Assembly: GCA_900314905.1 (NCBI GenBank)
Contig: OMXA01000003.1
Location: 30,015 to 94,014, forward strand
Direction: 5' to 3'
Origin: an uncultured Erysipelotrichaceae bacterium
GTDB lineage: Bacteria; Bacillota_I; Bacilli_A; Erysipelotrichales; Erysipelotrichaceae
Length of the DNA stretch: 64,000 bases
The notes below the pieces were generated by a model. It was not told the origin of the DNA, did no database searches, and saw only the letters and a program-made list of their open reading frames with translations. The stretch's first letter is position 1. Every line of letters starts with the position of its first letter. Made by a program: the position numbers and the translations under genes. This document shows, piece after piece, positions 42,664-52,402 of the stretch.

Positions 42664-43527
42664 ATGCGTTATGAAATCGCGATTATCGGTACTGGCCCGG
42701 CCGGGCTGGAAGCCGCAATTACCGCATTGGTGCGGAAGAAGAATATCATTGTCTTCGGCTCTGAAAAGAGCAGTCTGAAAGTTCAGAAAGCACATCAGAT
42801 CAATAACTACCTCGGACTTCCGGAGATCTCAGGCGAACAGATGCAGAAAGCATTCATCAGCCATGCGGTCTCGATGGGCGTGAAGTTCACCGAAGATCAG
42901 ATCACGGGCATCTATTCGATGGGAGACTACTTTGCGCTTCAGGGAGCGAAGGATTCCTATGAAGCAGATGCCGTCATTCTTGCGACCGGTGTCGTTGCCG
43001 GCAAGCCCTATCCTGGCGAAGAAGAATTCCTCGGCCGAGGCGTGAGCTATTGCGCTACCTGCGACGGTGCCTTCTATAAAGGAAAGAAGACCGCAGTGAT
43101 CGGCGGCAGCGAGAAAGAGGAAGAAGAAGCAGACTTCCTGACGGAATATGCTGAGGAAGTTCTTTACTTCCCGCTGTATCAGGGAGAGGTGCATACCAAT
43201 GACAAGGTAACCGTCATCCGGGAACGTCCGGTATCCATTCTCGGCGATCAGAAGGTCACTGCTCTGAAGACTGCCGGAAACGAATACCAGGTAGATGGCA
43301 TCTTCGTGCTGCGTGATGCCGTAGCCCCAGGCCAGCTGGTGCCTGGTCTTGAGACCGATGGTCCGCATGTGAAGGTCAAGCTTGATATGAGCACTTCGAT
43401 TCCGGGTCTCTATGCTGCAGGAGATATTGCAGGCCTCCCATATCAGTACATCAAGGCGGCCGGCCAGGGCAATGTCGCTGCCCTTTCTGCGGCTGGCTAT
43501 CTCGCTACGAGAAAAACAGCGAAATAA
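42664..43527 (+). CDS. Thioredoxin reductase-like flavoprotein without NADPH motif
   Basis: This 287-residue protein has the thioredoxin reductase framework: FAD loop IIGTGPAGLEAAI, redox pair CATC in YCATCDGAFYKGK, and the C-terminal LYAAGDIAG. The second dinucleotide site deviates: IGGSEKEEEEA replaces GxGxxAxEE, and the HRRxxxRA arginine motif that grips NADPH is absent. Such a pattern is known in ferredoxin-dependent flavin thioredoxin reductases of Clostridia, so ferredoxin is a likely donor (inference). ATG 42664 has GGAGG; no thioredoxin gene is next to it. Confidence 0.82.
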   Translation: MRYEIAIIGTGPAGLEAAITALVRKKNIIVFGSEKSSLKVQKAHQINNYLGLPEISGEQMQKAFISHAVSMGVKFTEDQITGIYSMGDYFALQGAKDSYEADAVILATGVVAGKPYPGEEEFLGRGVSYCATCDGAFYKGKKTAVIGGSEKEEEEADFLTEYAEEVLYFPLYQGEVHTNDKVTVIRERPVSILGDQKVTALKTAGNEYQVDGIFVLRDAVAPGQLVPGLETDGPHVKVKLDMSTSIPGLYAAGDIAGLPYQYIKAAGQGNVAALSAAGYLATRKTAK

Positions 43528-43539
43528 GCAGGATTCTGC

Positions 43540-43574
43540 GTGTTTCCGGAACATTCCGGAAGCACCTTTTTTTT
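43540..43574 (+). terminator. Terminator after the thioredoxin reductase-like gene
   Basis: GTG-TTTCCGGA pairs with TCCGGAA-CAC around ACAT, and eight T residues follow. Confidence 0.88.
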
Positions 43575-43582
43575 GAAACAGG

Positions 43583-43610
43583 TTGCTTTCTTCCGCCGGC
43601 TCGATAAACT
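43583..43610 (+). promoter_or_regulatory. Probable promoter of the tldD–pmbA operon
   Basis: TTGCTT and TAAACT are 16 bases apart, 32 bases before the tldD ATG and just after the preceding terminator. Confidence 0.5.
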
Positions 43611-43641
43611 GGTGATAACGATCTTCGAAAGGAGAACATAT

Positions 43642-45021
43642 ATGGAAATATGGGAACCACGCGAGGTACTTGAAAAAGCTTCAGCGACCGGGGCGGATTT
43701 CGCTGAACTGTTTTTTGAAGATCGGCATGACAATAAGATCAGATGTTCGAAAGGCGTCATCGGGGGCGTGACAAGCCTGCATATCTGCGGGGTCGGTCTG
43801 CATCTTCTGAAAGGCACTTCTTCAGTTTATCTGTATGGAAATGATCTGAGCAGACAGGGACTGCTGTCGCTTGCGGAAACAGGGTCGATGCTGATCAGAG
43901 ATGCGGAAACAGCCGGCTGGTCAGGAAACAGGAATGCATTTCCGGTATCCGATCAGGCGGTCTGCCCGGTGCGCATCATGCCGGAAGAGGTCGGTACAGA
44001 TCAGAAGGTGCTCCGCCTTCAGGAAATGGACCAGGCGGTCCGTACCTCAGGGGTACAGGTTCAGTCCATGGAGCTAACCTACTTTGACCAGACGCAGCAG
44101 GTCAGAATCCTGAACAGCGATGGACTCGATGTCTCTGATACGAGAGTATTCACCAGAGTGCGGCTTGCCGGAACCGTGGGCTGGAATGGCCGGCAGGTCT
44201 ATTCCTTCGGGGATTTCATCCGGCCGGCAGGGTATGAGGCGTTTGAGAAAGGCGAGCATATTCCATTCGCATCGGGTTTCGTGAAGGGACTTGAAAAGAG
44301 ACTTCAGGCCCCCGGGATGAAGTCCTGCGTGCTGCCGGTTGTTTTCGGCGAAGGCAGTCCGGGCGTTTTCTGGCATGAAGCCTGCGGACATAATCTGGAA
44401 ACGGAGGCGGGGAAGTCGGGACCGTTCTGGAACAGCAGAGGAAAGATGATCGCCAGCAGAAAGGTCACGCTGATTGACGATGGATCAGTCCCGGGGCTGT
44501 GCGGATCTGAGCGCATGGACGATGAAGGGCATCCGACTCAGAAGAATATCCTGATTGATCACGGGAAGATGGTCCTGCAGATGGCAGACATTCTCGGGGG
44601 CAGACTGACCGGTACCGGCTCTACCGGATCCGGACGCAGGCAGAGCTATACGTATGCGCCATGTGCGAGAATGCATAATACGTATCTTGCGCCAGGAGAG
44701 GATGATGATGACGAGATGATTTCTTCTCTTTCTGATGGGATTTATGTAACGGAAGTCGGAGGAGGGTCAAGCGGCAGGAATTTCTCCGTGGCAGTGAATT
44801 ACGGCTACCGGATCCGCGGCGGGAGACTTGCCGAGCCGATTTCCGGAATCACGCTGAGCGGAGATGCTTCTGAGCTGATTCAGCGGGTTGACCGCGTCGG
44901 CAGGAAACTCGTCTTTGAAGAGGGCGGCGGCTATTGCGGTGCTTCTTCCGGGCTGGTGATGACAACAAATTCTGAACCGCGGTTCCGGATCAGCGAAATG
45001 AATGTCGGAGGTACGGAATGA
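43642..45021 (+). CDS. tldD: TldD metalloprotease subunit
   Basis: The 459-residue protein carries the TldD zinc motif HEACGH (His245, Glu246, His250) and a C-terminal GGYCGASSG region with a cysteine near the active site. TldD pairs with PmbA (TldE) to make a protease that trims unfolded peptides, antitoxins and ribosomally made peptides. AAAGGAG precedes ATG 43642; the frame extends upstream to 43540 but runs through the terminator. The stop overlaps the partner gene by four bases. Confidence 0.9.
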   Translation: MEIWEPREVLEKASATGADFAELFFEDRHDNKIRCSKGVIGGVTSLHICGVGLHLLKGTSSVYLYGNDLSRQGLLSLAETGSMLIRDAETAGWSGNRNAFPVSDQAVCPVRIMPEEVGTDQKVLRLQEMDQAVRTSGVQVQSMELTYFDQTQQVRILNSDGLDVSDTRVFTRVRLAGTVGWNGRQVYSFGDFIRPAGYEAFEKGEHIPFASGFVKGLEKRLQAPGMKSCVLPVVFGEGSPGVFWHEACGHNLETEAGKSGPFWNSRGKMIASRKVTLIDDGSVPGLCGSERMDDEGHPTQKNILIDHGKMVLQMADILGGRLTGTGSTGSGRRQSYTYAPCARMHNTYLAPGEDDDDEMISSLSDGIYVTEVGGGSSGRNFSVAVNYGYRIRGGRLAEPISGITLSGDASELIQRVDRVGRKLVFEEGGGYCGASSGLVMTTNSEPRFRISEMNVGGTE

Positions 45022-46361
45022 TCAGTCTGGATGCGTATCAGAAGAGTTTCAGGAATCTTCCGGAAGGGGTGAAGGATGCAGAAGTCAATGCAGAAACCCA
45101 TCGGCTGATTTCAGTGCAGATCGAACAGGGAAAGATCAGCGGAGTGAAGGAAACTTCCTCGGTGCAGATCTTCGTGCGGGTGAAGCGTGAACATACTGGC
45201 TATGCCTATACGGAGGATCCTGAGGAAGATGCCGCCGGACTTCTGAAGCAGGCCTATGAAAACAGCCTGTATTCCACCGAAGATCCTGAGCCGTTTTCTG
45301 CCTCGGAAGAGACATGGTCCAGGGATCAGGAAGTACCCGAGACGATCGAAGAGCTGAAGCAGCTTGCGATGAATATGGACGCATCCATTGCCGCGAAGAT
45401 CGGTACCTGGAAAGATCAGACGGAATGCATGCTGGAGCTGACCGCAGAAACATATGGTCAGCATACCGTGAACCGAATGGGAATGGACAGAGGCTTTACA
45501 TCACCGGTCTATCTGCTTTCCGTTACTCTGGCCGGGGAGGATCTGGCAGTGAAGGAAGAACGCATGTCATCCGACCCGGAGGAATTTGATCTTTCCGGCA
45601 TCGCGGAAGCACTTGTCCGCCGTCTTCAGGCAGGCATGATTCCGGCCGTATTGCCGCAGGCAGGATCGTATGAGGTGATTCTTTCTTCCCAGGCTGCCGG
45701 TCAGATGTTCATGACTGCCTGGCAGATCTTCTCCGGGGGAAAGCTTGCCTGCGGGGACAGCTGTCTCTCTGGACAGATTGGTCAGAAGGTATCTTCAGAC
45801 GTTCTGACCATCATAGATACCCCGGATCCAGACGGCGGTTTTCCGGCCTTCCTGGATTCAGAAGGGACGAAAGGACAGACGGTTTCCGTCGTGAAGAACG
45901 GAGTTTTCGTGCAGCCGATCTGCAGCCTGAAGAGCGCAGAACTTCTGCAGGTGCCGCCGACTGGAAATGCAGGAAGACGTCCGCTGCTTTCCGGAATGAT
46001 TCCGACCGATATCAAGGAGACGCCGAAGAATTTCTGCATTCTTCCGGGGACTTCGTCTCTGGAAGAGATGGAAGCACATATGGGAGATGGCTTTCTGATC
46101 ACGGAATACTTTGATCTGTTCCATTCCCTGAACATTGCTTCGGGAGATTTCAGCGTTCCGGTGCATGCGGTCAGGATCAGAGATGGAAAGGAGTGCGGCA
46201 TGGTACGGGGACTGACCATGAGCGGCAATTTCCGCACCATGCTGAGGGAGATCAGCGAAGTCGGCTCTGAGGCAGTGATCAGGCCGATGGAATATCTGAG
46301 AAACTATGGCATCGGCACCTGCCCGATCCGGATCGGAAAAGTAACGCTCAGCGGAGAATAG
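45018..46361 (+). CDS. pmbA: PmbA/TldE partner subunit
   Basis: This 447-residue protein matches PmbA/TldE, the non-catalytic partner of TldD: it keeps the shared fold (GTKGQTVSVVKNGVFVQP, GLTMSGNFRTMLREISEVGS) but lacks the HExxxH zinc motif. Its start overlaps the tldD stop (ATGA), consistent with 1:1 synthesis of the heterodimer. No RiPP precursor gene is next to the pair, so a housekeeping role is more likely than peptide antibiotic maturation. Confidence 0.9.
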   Translation: MISLDAYQKSFRNLPEGVKDAEVNAETHRLISVQIEQGKISGVKETSSVQIFVRVKREHTGYAYTEDPEEDAAGLLKQAYENSLYSTEDPEPFSASEETWSRDQEVPETIEELKQLAMNMDASIAAKIGTWKDQTECMLELTAETYGQHTVNRMGMDRGFTSPVYLLSVTLAGEDLAVKEERMSSDPEEFDLSGIAEALVRRLQAGMIPAVLPQAGSYEVILSSQAAGQMFMTAWQIFSGGKLACGDSCLSGQIGQKVSSDVLTIIDTPDPDGGFPAFLDSEGTKGQTVSVVKNGVFVQPICSLKSAELLQVPPTGNAGRRPLLSGMIPTDIKETPKNFCILPGTSSLEEMEAHMGDGFLITEYFDLFHSLNIASGDFSVPVHAVRIRDGKECGMVRGLTMSGNFRTMLREISEVGSEAVIRPMEYLRNYGIGTCPIRIGKVTLSGE

Positions 46362-46571
46362 CAGCTAGAGCTGCATCGCATCGGTACCTCTGTCTGTTCT
46401 GGTTATGCCGGCTTCTTTCAGACTGAGCTGGAAAGAGAAGATCTTCTCAGCCGGTCTCTTATGGATGCCGGTTCTTTTTGCAGTGATTCTGGTACCTGCC
46501 TGCCGCCTGAACGCAGCATCCTGCCCTATTCAGGAAGAATAGCAGAAGACCAGGGGACGAAACAGCCAGCA

Positions 46572-46590
46572 AGCAGAATTCTGCTATAAT
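46572..46590 (+). promoter_or_regulatory. parE promoter with overlapping palindrome
   Basis: An extended −10 TGCTATAAT (hexamer 46585–46590) lies 24 bases before the parE start. The perfect 14-bp palindrome AGCAGAATTCTGCT (46572–46585) abuts and shares one base with the −10. No good −35 is visible. Confidence 0.6.
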
Positions 46591-46613
46591 AGACGGGATT
46601 GTGAAGGAGTTTT

Positions 46614-48554
46614 ATGACACAGACAAAACGATATGAAGATGATGATATTCAGATCCTGCACGGTCTGGATCCGGTCCGCAAACGTCCGGGCATGTATATC
46701 GGCTCGACCGACTCTCATGGCCTGCATCATCTGATCTGGGAAATCGTGGATAACTCCATTGATGAAGCCCTTAACGGATATGGAAAGAAAATCACCATCA
46801 CGCTGAATGCGGATGGTTCCTGCACGGTCGAAGACGAAGGCCGCGGCATGCCGATCGGCATGCACAAGAGCGGCGTGAATACCCTGCAGGTCATTTTCAC
46901 GGTGCTTCATGCCGGCGGCAAGTTCACCAGCGAAGGCGGCTACAAGACGGCTGGCGGTCTGCATGGCGTCGGTGCTTCGGTGGTCAATGCCCTCAGCGAA
47001 TGGCTGGTCGCAGAAGTAGCCCATGACGGCAAGCTTGTCCGCATGCGCTTTGAACATGGTGATAAGAAGATCGGTAAGCTCGAAGATCTCGGCCCTACCT
47101 CCAGGCATGGCTCCAGGGTGACCTTCAAGCCTGATCCGGCCTGCTTCACGACGACGGAATTCAAGTTTGATACCGTCCTGGAACGGGCCAGGGAAGAAGC
47201 GTTCCTGCTTTCCGGAATCTCGATCATCTGCAGAGACCTGCGCGGGAAGAAGCCGGTTACGGAAACCTTCTGCTATGAAGACGGGCTGATCGCCTTCCTG
47301 GACTATCTCCACGAAGACCGCACGGTTCTGATGCCGCCCGTCAAATTCAGCGGCACCTATCAGGTCGATGCGAAGACGGCCATCAAGGCAGATATCGCCT
47401 TCCAGTATACGGATGACTATCAGGAGAACACATACAGCTTCACCAACCTCGTCCGCACGAGTGACGGCGGCACGCATGAAATCGGCTATAAGAGTGCGTT
47501 CACGAAGGCAGTCAATGACTATGCAAGGAAGTACGGGCTGCTGAAAGAAAAAGACAAGAACCTCGAAGGCTCTGATGTCCGCGAAGGCCTGACCTCCATC
47601 ATTTCAGTGACCGTACCGGAAGAAATCCTTCAGTTCGAAGGCCAGACCAAAGGCAAGCTCGGCACCCCGCAGGCAAAGAATGCAGTCGATGCGGTCGTCT
47701 CTGAAAAACTTGCATTCTGGCTGGAAGAAAACCGCGACCTTTCTGATTCGCTGGTCCGCAAGATGATGAAGGCAAGCCTTGCCAGAGAAGCTGCCCGCAA
47801 AGCCAGAGACGAAGCCCGCAAGGGGAAGAAAGCAAACAAAGGCGAGAAACTGCTCTCCGGGAAGCTTGCACCGGCCAATTCGAGAGATGCTTCGATCAAG
47901 GAACTGTTCCTGGTCGAGGGCGACTCTGCAGGCGGCTCTGCCAAGCAGGGCAGAGATTCTCATTTCCAGGCCATCCTGCCACTGCGCGGCAAGGTGCTCA
48001 ATACCGAGAAATGCACGATGGGCGAAATCGAGAAGAACCTCGAGCTCAACACGCTGACCCATGCCATCGGAGCCGGCATCGGCCCGGACTTCGACTGGCA
48101 GGAATCCAACTACAATAAGATCATCATCATGACCGATGCCGATGATGATGGCTCTCATATCCAGATTCTCCTATTGACCTTCTTCTATCGCTACATGCGG
48201 CCGCTGATTGAGCATGGCATGGTCTATATCGCGCTGCCGCCGCTGTATCGCGTGACCAAGGGCAAGAGTCTGGAATACTGCTATACCGATGACGAACTCG
48301 ATGCCTGCCGGAAGAAACTCGGCAAGATTGAAGTGCAGCGCTACAAGGGACTTGGCGAGATGAATGCTTCCCAGCTCTGGGAAACGACCATGGATCCGGA
48401 GACCCGCTCATTGATCCGGGTGAATATCAATGACGGAGTTCTGGCAGAAAAACGCGTCTCCGTGCTGATGGGCGAGAAAGTCGCTCCCCGCAAGAAGTGG
48501 ATTGAAGATAATATCTCATTCACACTCGAAGATGATTTCAAGGTGGAAGAGTAA
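46614..48554 (+). CDS. parE: DNA topoisomerase IV subunit B
   Basis: The 646-residue ATPase subunit has the GHKL motifs DNSIDEAL, DEGRGMPIG and KTAGGLHGVGASVVNALS, and the TOPRIM motifs VEGDSAGGSAKQ and MTDADDDGSHI. Together with ParC it unlinks replicated chromosomes. ParE is preferred over GyrB because the partner gene lacks the GyrA box. GAAGGAG precedes the ATG. It overlaps parC at TAATG. Confidence 0.92.
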   Translation: MTQTKRYEDDDIQILHGLDPVRKRPGMYIGSTDSHGLHHLIWEIVDNSIDEALNGYGKKITITLNADGSCTVEDEGRGMPIGMHKSGVNTLQVIFTVLHAGGKFTSEGGYKTAGGLHGVGASVVNALSEWLVAEVAHDGKLVRMRFEHGDKKIGKLEDLGPTSRHGSRVTFKPDPACFTTTEFKFDTVLERAREEAFLLSGISIICRDLRGKKPVTETFCYEDGLIAFLDYLHEDRTVLMPPVKFSGTYQVDAKTAIKADIAFQYTDDYQENTYSFTNLVRTSDGGTHEIGYKSAFTKAVNDYARKYGLLKEKDKNLEGSDVREGLTSIISVTVPEEILQFEGQTKGKLGTPQAKNAVDAVVSEKLAFWLEENRDLSDSLVRKMMKASLAREAARKARDEARKGKKANKGEKLLSGKLAPANSRDASIKELFLVEGDSAGGSAKQGRDSHFQAILPLRGKVLNTEKCTMGEIEKNLELNTLTHAIGAGIGPDFDWQESNYNKIIIMTDADDDGSHIQILLLTFFYRYMRPLIEHGMVYIALPPLYRVTKGKSLEYCYTDDELDACRKKLGKIEVQRYKGLGEMNASQLWETTMDPETRSLIRVNINDGVLAEKRVSVLMGEKVAPRKKWIEDNISFTLEDDFKVEE

Positions 48555-51061
48555 TGGCAAGAAAGAAAGAACTGCAGGATCATACGAAATATATCCCATC
48601 GCTGCTCGAAGATATCATGAGCGACCGCTTCAGCCGGTATGCGAAGTACATCATCCAGGAGCGCGCACTCCCGGATGCCCGCGACGGCCTGAAGCCGGTC
48701 CAGCGCAGAATTCTCTACGCGATGTATCATGACGGCAATACCTGGGATCATCCATACCGCAAAAGCGCCAAGACCGTAGGTCTGGTCATCGGCAACTACC
48801 ATCCGCATGGCGATACGTCCGTCTATGATGCGATGGTCCGCATGTCGCAGGACTGGAAAGTGCGTCTGCCGCTGATCGATATCCATGGCAACAACGGATC
48901 GATCGATGACGACCCGGCTGCCGCTATGCGTTATACCGAAGCAAGACTTGCGAAAGTCACCGAAGTCATGGAAGACGACCTCGACAAGAACACCGTCGAG
49001 ATGACTCCGAACTTCGATGACACCGAAATGGAACCGACCGTGCTGCCGGTGCCATTCCCGGTCATGCTCGTCAATGGCGCCACCGGCATCGCTGCCGGCT
49101 ATGCGACGAATATGCCGCCGCACAATCTCGGCGAAGTCATCGATGCCACGATCTACCGTCTGAATAACCCGGAATGCTCGCTTTCTGAGCTCATGGAGAT
49201 CATTCCCGGCCCGGACTTTCCGACCGGCGGTATCGTCCAGGGCGCCGAAGGCATTGAGGAAGCCTTCCGGACCGGCCATGGCCGCATCGTCGTCCGCGGC
49301 AGTGCGGATATCATCGAAGGGAAAACCTGCAATCAGATCGTGATCACGGAAATCCCGTATGAGGTCATCAAATCCGATCTCGTGAAGAAGATGGATGATA
49401 TCCGTCTCTCGCGGGAAATCGACGGTCTTCTCGACGTCCGGGACGAATCGGACCGGCAGGGACTGAAGATCGTTGCCGATATCCGCAAGGATGCCGATGC
49501 GCAGATGATCCTGAATTACTTCTACAAGAATACGGATCTGCAGATCTACTATAACTACAACAATGTCGCAATCGTGGATCGGACCCCGGTTCAGATCGGC
49601 CTGATCGGTCTATTGGATGCGTTCATCAATTTCCGCAAGGAAGTCGTGCTGCGCCGCTCCCGCTTCCAGAAAGAGAAGATGGAAGCCCGCTGCCATGTGA
49701 TCGAAGGCCTCATGAAGGCCGTCTCGATCCTTGATGAAGTCATTGCGATCATACGCAAGTCCAGGGATAAGGCCGATGCCAAGAAGAACCTGATGGCCCG
49801 CTTCGGCTTTGATGAGCCCCAGGCAGAAGCCATCGTGACCTTGCGCCTGTACCGGTTATCCAACACCGATATCACCGAGCTGCGCAATGAATTCGCCGAT
49901 CTCACGAACCGCATCGAGGAAGTCACCGATATCATCGAAAACAAGAACGTGCTGCGGTCCGTGATCGTGAAGGAACTGAAAGCCGTGAAAAAGGAGTATG
50001 ACGATCCGCGCCGCACCCGCATTGAAAAGCAGGTCAGCGACATCGTCATCGACAAGTCAGCGATGATTGCCAGTGAGCACGTCAGGATCACGGTCAGCCG
50101 CGATGGCTACCTGAAGAAAGTCAGCCTCCGTTCTTTCCAGGCCTCCGAAGGCCAGGAAACCGGACTCAAGGAAGGCGATGAGCTGATCGGGTCGATCGAA
50201 TGCGATACCACCGATACCTTGCTGCTGTTCACCAGCCGCGGCAATTATGCCTATGTGCCGGTATGGCAGATCGATGATGCCAAATGGAAAGACGTCGGCT
50301 CTCATCTGAACAAGATTGCCCGCATCGACGGCGATGACAAGATCCGCAGTGCGATCCTTGTCAAGAGCTTCGATACGTATGCCTGGATCATGACCATCAC
50401 CTCGGGCGGCCAGATCAAGCGCACTCCGGTCCGCGACTATCAGATTCAGCGCAACAGCAAAGTCGTGACTGCCATCACGATGGCAAAAGGCCAGGAACTT
50501 CTGCGTGCATTCCTGGCTTACCCAGGCGAAGCCCTGCTTCTGGTATCCAAGGATGGCTTCTCCACCCGCTACGACCTCTCGCAGGTCCCGGTCCAGGGCG
50601 TCCGCACCCGCGGCGTCCGCGCTCAGAACTTTGCAAAAGGCGATCTTCTGGTCAGTGCCTGCACGATCAGCGAGCATGACAGCGCAGTTCTTGCGGTCAC
50701 GAAAGACGGTCTCATGAAGCGCGTGAAGCTCGAAGAAATCCCGGTCAACAACCGCCCCTCCAGAGGCAACCTCATTGCCAAGCGCGTCAAGACGAATCCG
50801 CATGAACTTGCTCTCGTACGGCCTGCTGCGTCCGGATCGACCCTTTGCTTCTATGACCCGGACCGCAAGGAAGTCCGGGCATCTGACATTCCGCTCAAGC
50901 CTGTTACCGCAACCTTCAGCCAGCCCGTTGAACTGAATCGGAACTGGTATTTCCAGAGCGGCATCGAAGAATGCCGCATCATCGACCGGCCTGCCGGACT
51001 GGAAGAACAGGTGCATGAGGATGAAGAACAGCTGTCTCTCTTTGACAGCGAGGAGAACTGA
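48554..51061 (+). CDS. parC: DNA topoisomerase IV subunit A
   Basis: This 835-residue subunit has the breakage-reunion domain (ERALPDARDGLKPVQRRIL), the catalytic tyrosine in AAMRYTEARLAK, a tower and coiled coil, and a C-terminal beta-pinwheel. The GyrA box (QRRGGKG-type) is absent, which supports ParC. In the quinolone region the sequence is HPHGDTSVYDAMV, with threonine at residue 88 in the place of the common serine and aspartate at 92 intact. A C-terminal acidic tail ends the protein. Confidence 0.92.
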   Translation: MARKKELQDHTKYIPSLLEDIMSDRFSRYAKYIIQERALPDARDGLKPVQRRILYAMYHDGNTWDHPYRKSAKTVGLVIGNYHPHGDTSVYDAMVRMSQDWKVRLPLIDIHGNNGSIDDDPAAAMRYTEARLAKVTEVMEDDLDKNTVEMTPNFDDTEMEPTVLPVPFPVMLVNGATGIAAGYATNMPPHNLGEVIDATIYRLNNPECSLSELMEIIPGPDFPTGGIVQGAEGIEEAFRTGHGRIVVRGSADIIEGKTCNQIVITEIPYEVIKSDLVKKMDDIRLSREIDGLLDVRDESDRQGLKIVADIRKDADAQMILNYFYKNTDLQIYYNYNNVAIVDRTPVQIGLIGLLDAFINFRKEVVLRRSRFQKEKMEARCHVIEGLMKAVSILDEVIAIIRKSRDKADAKKNLMARFGFDEPQAEAIVTLRLYRLSNTDITELRNEFADLTNRIEEVTDIIENKNVLRSVIVKELKAVKKEYDDPRRTRIEKQVSDIVIDKSAMIASEHVRITVSRDGYLKKVSLRSFQASEGQETGLKEGDELIGSIECDTTDTLLLFTSRGNYAYVPVWQIDDAKWKDVGSHLNKIARIDGDDKIRSAILVKSFDTYAWIMTITSGGQIKRTPVRDYQIQRNSKVVTAITMAKGQELLRAFLAYPGEALLLVSKDGFSTRYDLSQVPVQGVRTRGVRAQNFAKGDLLVSACTISEHDSAVLAVTKDGLMKRVKLEEIPVNNRPSRGNLIAKRVKTNPHELALVRPAASGSTLCFYDPDRKEVRASDIPLKPVTATFSQPVELNRNWYFQSGIEECRIIDRPAGLEEQVHEDEEQLSLFDSEEN

Positions 51062-51063
51062 TT

Positions 51064-52113
51064 ATGGCAGTATGCCGAGGCTGCGGCGCCGCGCTGCAGA
51101 GCATTGATCCGAAAGCACCAGGATATACGCCGAAAGAGGGCAGTGTCTACTGCCAGCGGTGCTTCCGCCTGATGCATTATGATGATCTCACGGTCTCGAT
51201 GCGTACCGGCATCGATCCGGATGCGGTCATGAACCGCTTAGCAGAAATGGATGTCCTGATTCTCTGGACGGTCGATCTCTTCGACTTCGAGGCAGGCATG
51301 ATTCCCGGCCTCAGCCGGAAGCTTGCCGGCAAGGACCTCATCCTGATCTGCACCAAGCGGGATCTGCTTCCGGATACGGTGAACCACGAGAAAATCGCCC
51401 GCTTTGTCTTCTCCAGACTGAAAGAAGAAGGCATCCGCATCCGGGAACTCATTCTGACTTCCGGCCTTCGCCATGAAGGAAAAGAAGAACTCATGGCCGC
51501 CGTAAGACAGTATGCAGGCGGAAGAAAGGTCGCTCTCATGGGCAGGGCAAACTCCGGCAAGAGCACGCTGCTCAACGATCTTGCCGGCAGCACGATTCTG
51601 GCCAGCTCCCGGTATCCTGGCACGACACTTGACTTCAACGAACTGGAGATCGACGGCATTCCGTTCATTGATACCCCGGGGATCGAGATCCAGCACAGCA
51701 TGCTCATGGACGTGAAGGAAGAGGATCTGAAGACCATCATTCCGGCAAGGACGATCAAGCCTCAGATCTATCAGGTCCGCGGCAATCAGAGCTTTGCAGC
51801 AGGGGGTCTTGCCCGCCTTGATATCTTCGATGCCGACCATGCGACGGTCGCCTGGTATCTCAGCGACCGCATCGATCTCCATCGCGGCAAAGCAGAAGCC
51901 GCTGATGAGCTCTGGCAGAATCACTATGGAGAACTGCTGAAGCCGATTCCGCTTCAGAACCGATTCCATGCACTTACGATTCATAAACATGACGAAAAGA
52001 CAGATGTCGCCTTTGACGGGCTGGGATGGGCTTGCGTATCAGGCAATGTGAAGACCATCACCGCAAAGGCTCCGGAATCTGTCAATATCACATTCAGAAA
52101 GGCAATGCTGTAA
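51064..52113 (+). CDS. yqeH: YqeH ribosome-biogenesis GTPase
   Basis: The 349-residue protein is a circularly permuted GTPase needed for 30S assembly. The N-terminal zinc finger uses Cys4/Cys7 and Cys30/Cys33; the G4 motif TKRDLLP comes before G1 (GRANSGKSTLL) and G3 (DTPG), the permuted order. A C-terminal RNA-binding region follows. GAGGAG precedes the ATG, two bases after the parC stop. It heads the conserved ribosome/NAD block. Confidence 0.93.
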   Translation: MAVCRGCGAALQSIDPKAPGYTPKEGSVYCQRCFRLMHYDDLTVSMRTGIDPDAVMNRLAEMDVLILWTVDLFDFEAGMIPGLSRKLAGKDLILICTKRDLLPDTVNHEKIARFVFSRLKEEGIRIRELILTSGLRHEGKEELMAAVRQYAGGRKVALMGRANSGKSTLLNDLAGSTILASSRYPGTTLDFNELEIDGIPFIDTPGIEIQHSMLMDVKEEDLKTIIPARTIKPQIYQVRGNQSFAAGGLARLDIFDADHATVAWYLSDRIDLHRGKAEAADELWQNHYGELLKPIPLQNRFHALTIHKHDEKTDVAFDGLGWACVSGNVKTITAKAPESVNITFRKAML

Positions 52114-52114
52114 T

Positions 52115-52402
52115 ATGCTCAATTCCAAGCAGAAAAGCTATCTAAAAAGTCTCGCTGCCTCCGAGCCCGCTCTGTTCCAGATCGGCAAGGAAGCGCTCAG
52201 CGACAATCTGATCCGTACCGTTGAAAACGGCTTCAATACCCATGAGCTCATCAAGGTCCGCGTGCTCAAGACCGCCCCGGAAGAGATCAGAGAACTCGCC
52301 TTCGACCTGGCCATGAACACGCATTCAGAAATCGTTCAGATCATCGGCCGCACGATCGTCCTCTACCGCAAGGCAGACGACCCGAAGATCATCCTCCCAT
52401 GA
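52115..52402 (+). CDS. yhbY: YhbY (CRM-domain) ribosome-associated RNA-binding protein
   Basis: This 95-residue protein is a single CRM domain: LNSKQKSYLKSLA at the start, the loop FQIGKEALSDN and the end IVQIIGRTIVLYRK. It binds pre-50S particles. It follows yqeH by one base and overlaps the next gene by four, as in the Bacillus order but without aroE in between. Confidence 0.93.
   Translation: MLNSKQKSYLKSLAASEPALFQIGKEALSDNLIRTVENGFNTHELIKVRVLKTAPEEIRELAFDLAMNTHSEIVQIIGRTIVLYRKADDPKIILP

Noticed and set aside
46614-51061. gyrB–gyrA assignment
   Set aside because: The A subunit lacks the GyrA box and has the N-terminal pattern of ParC; the pair is therefore called parE–parC.
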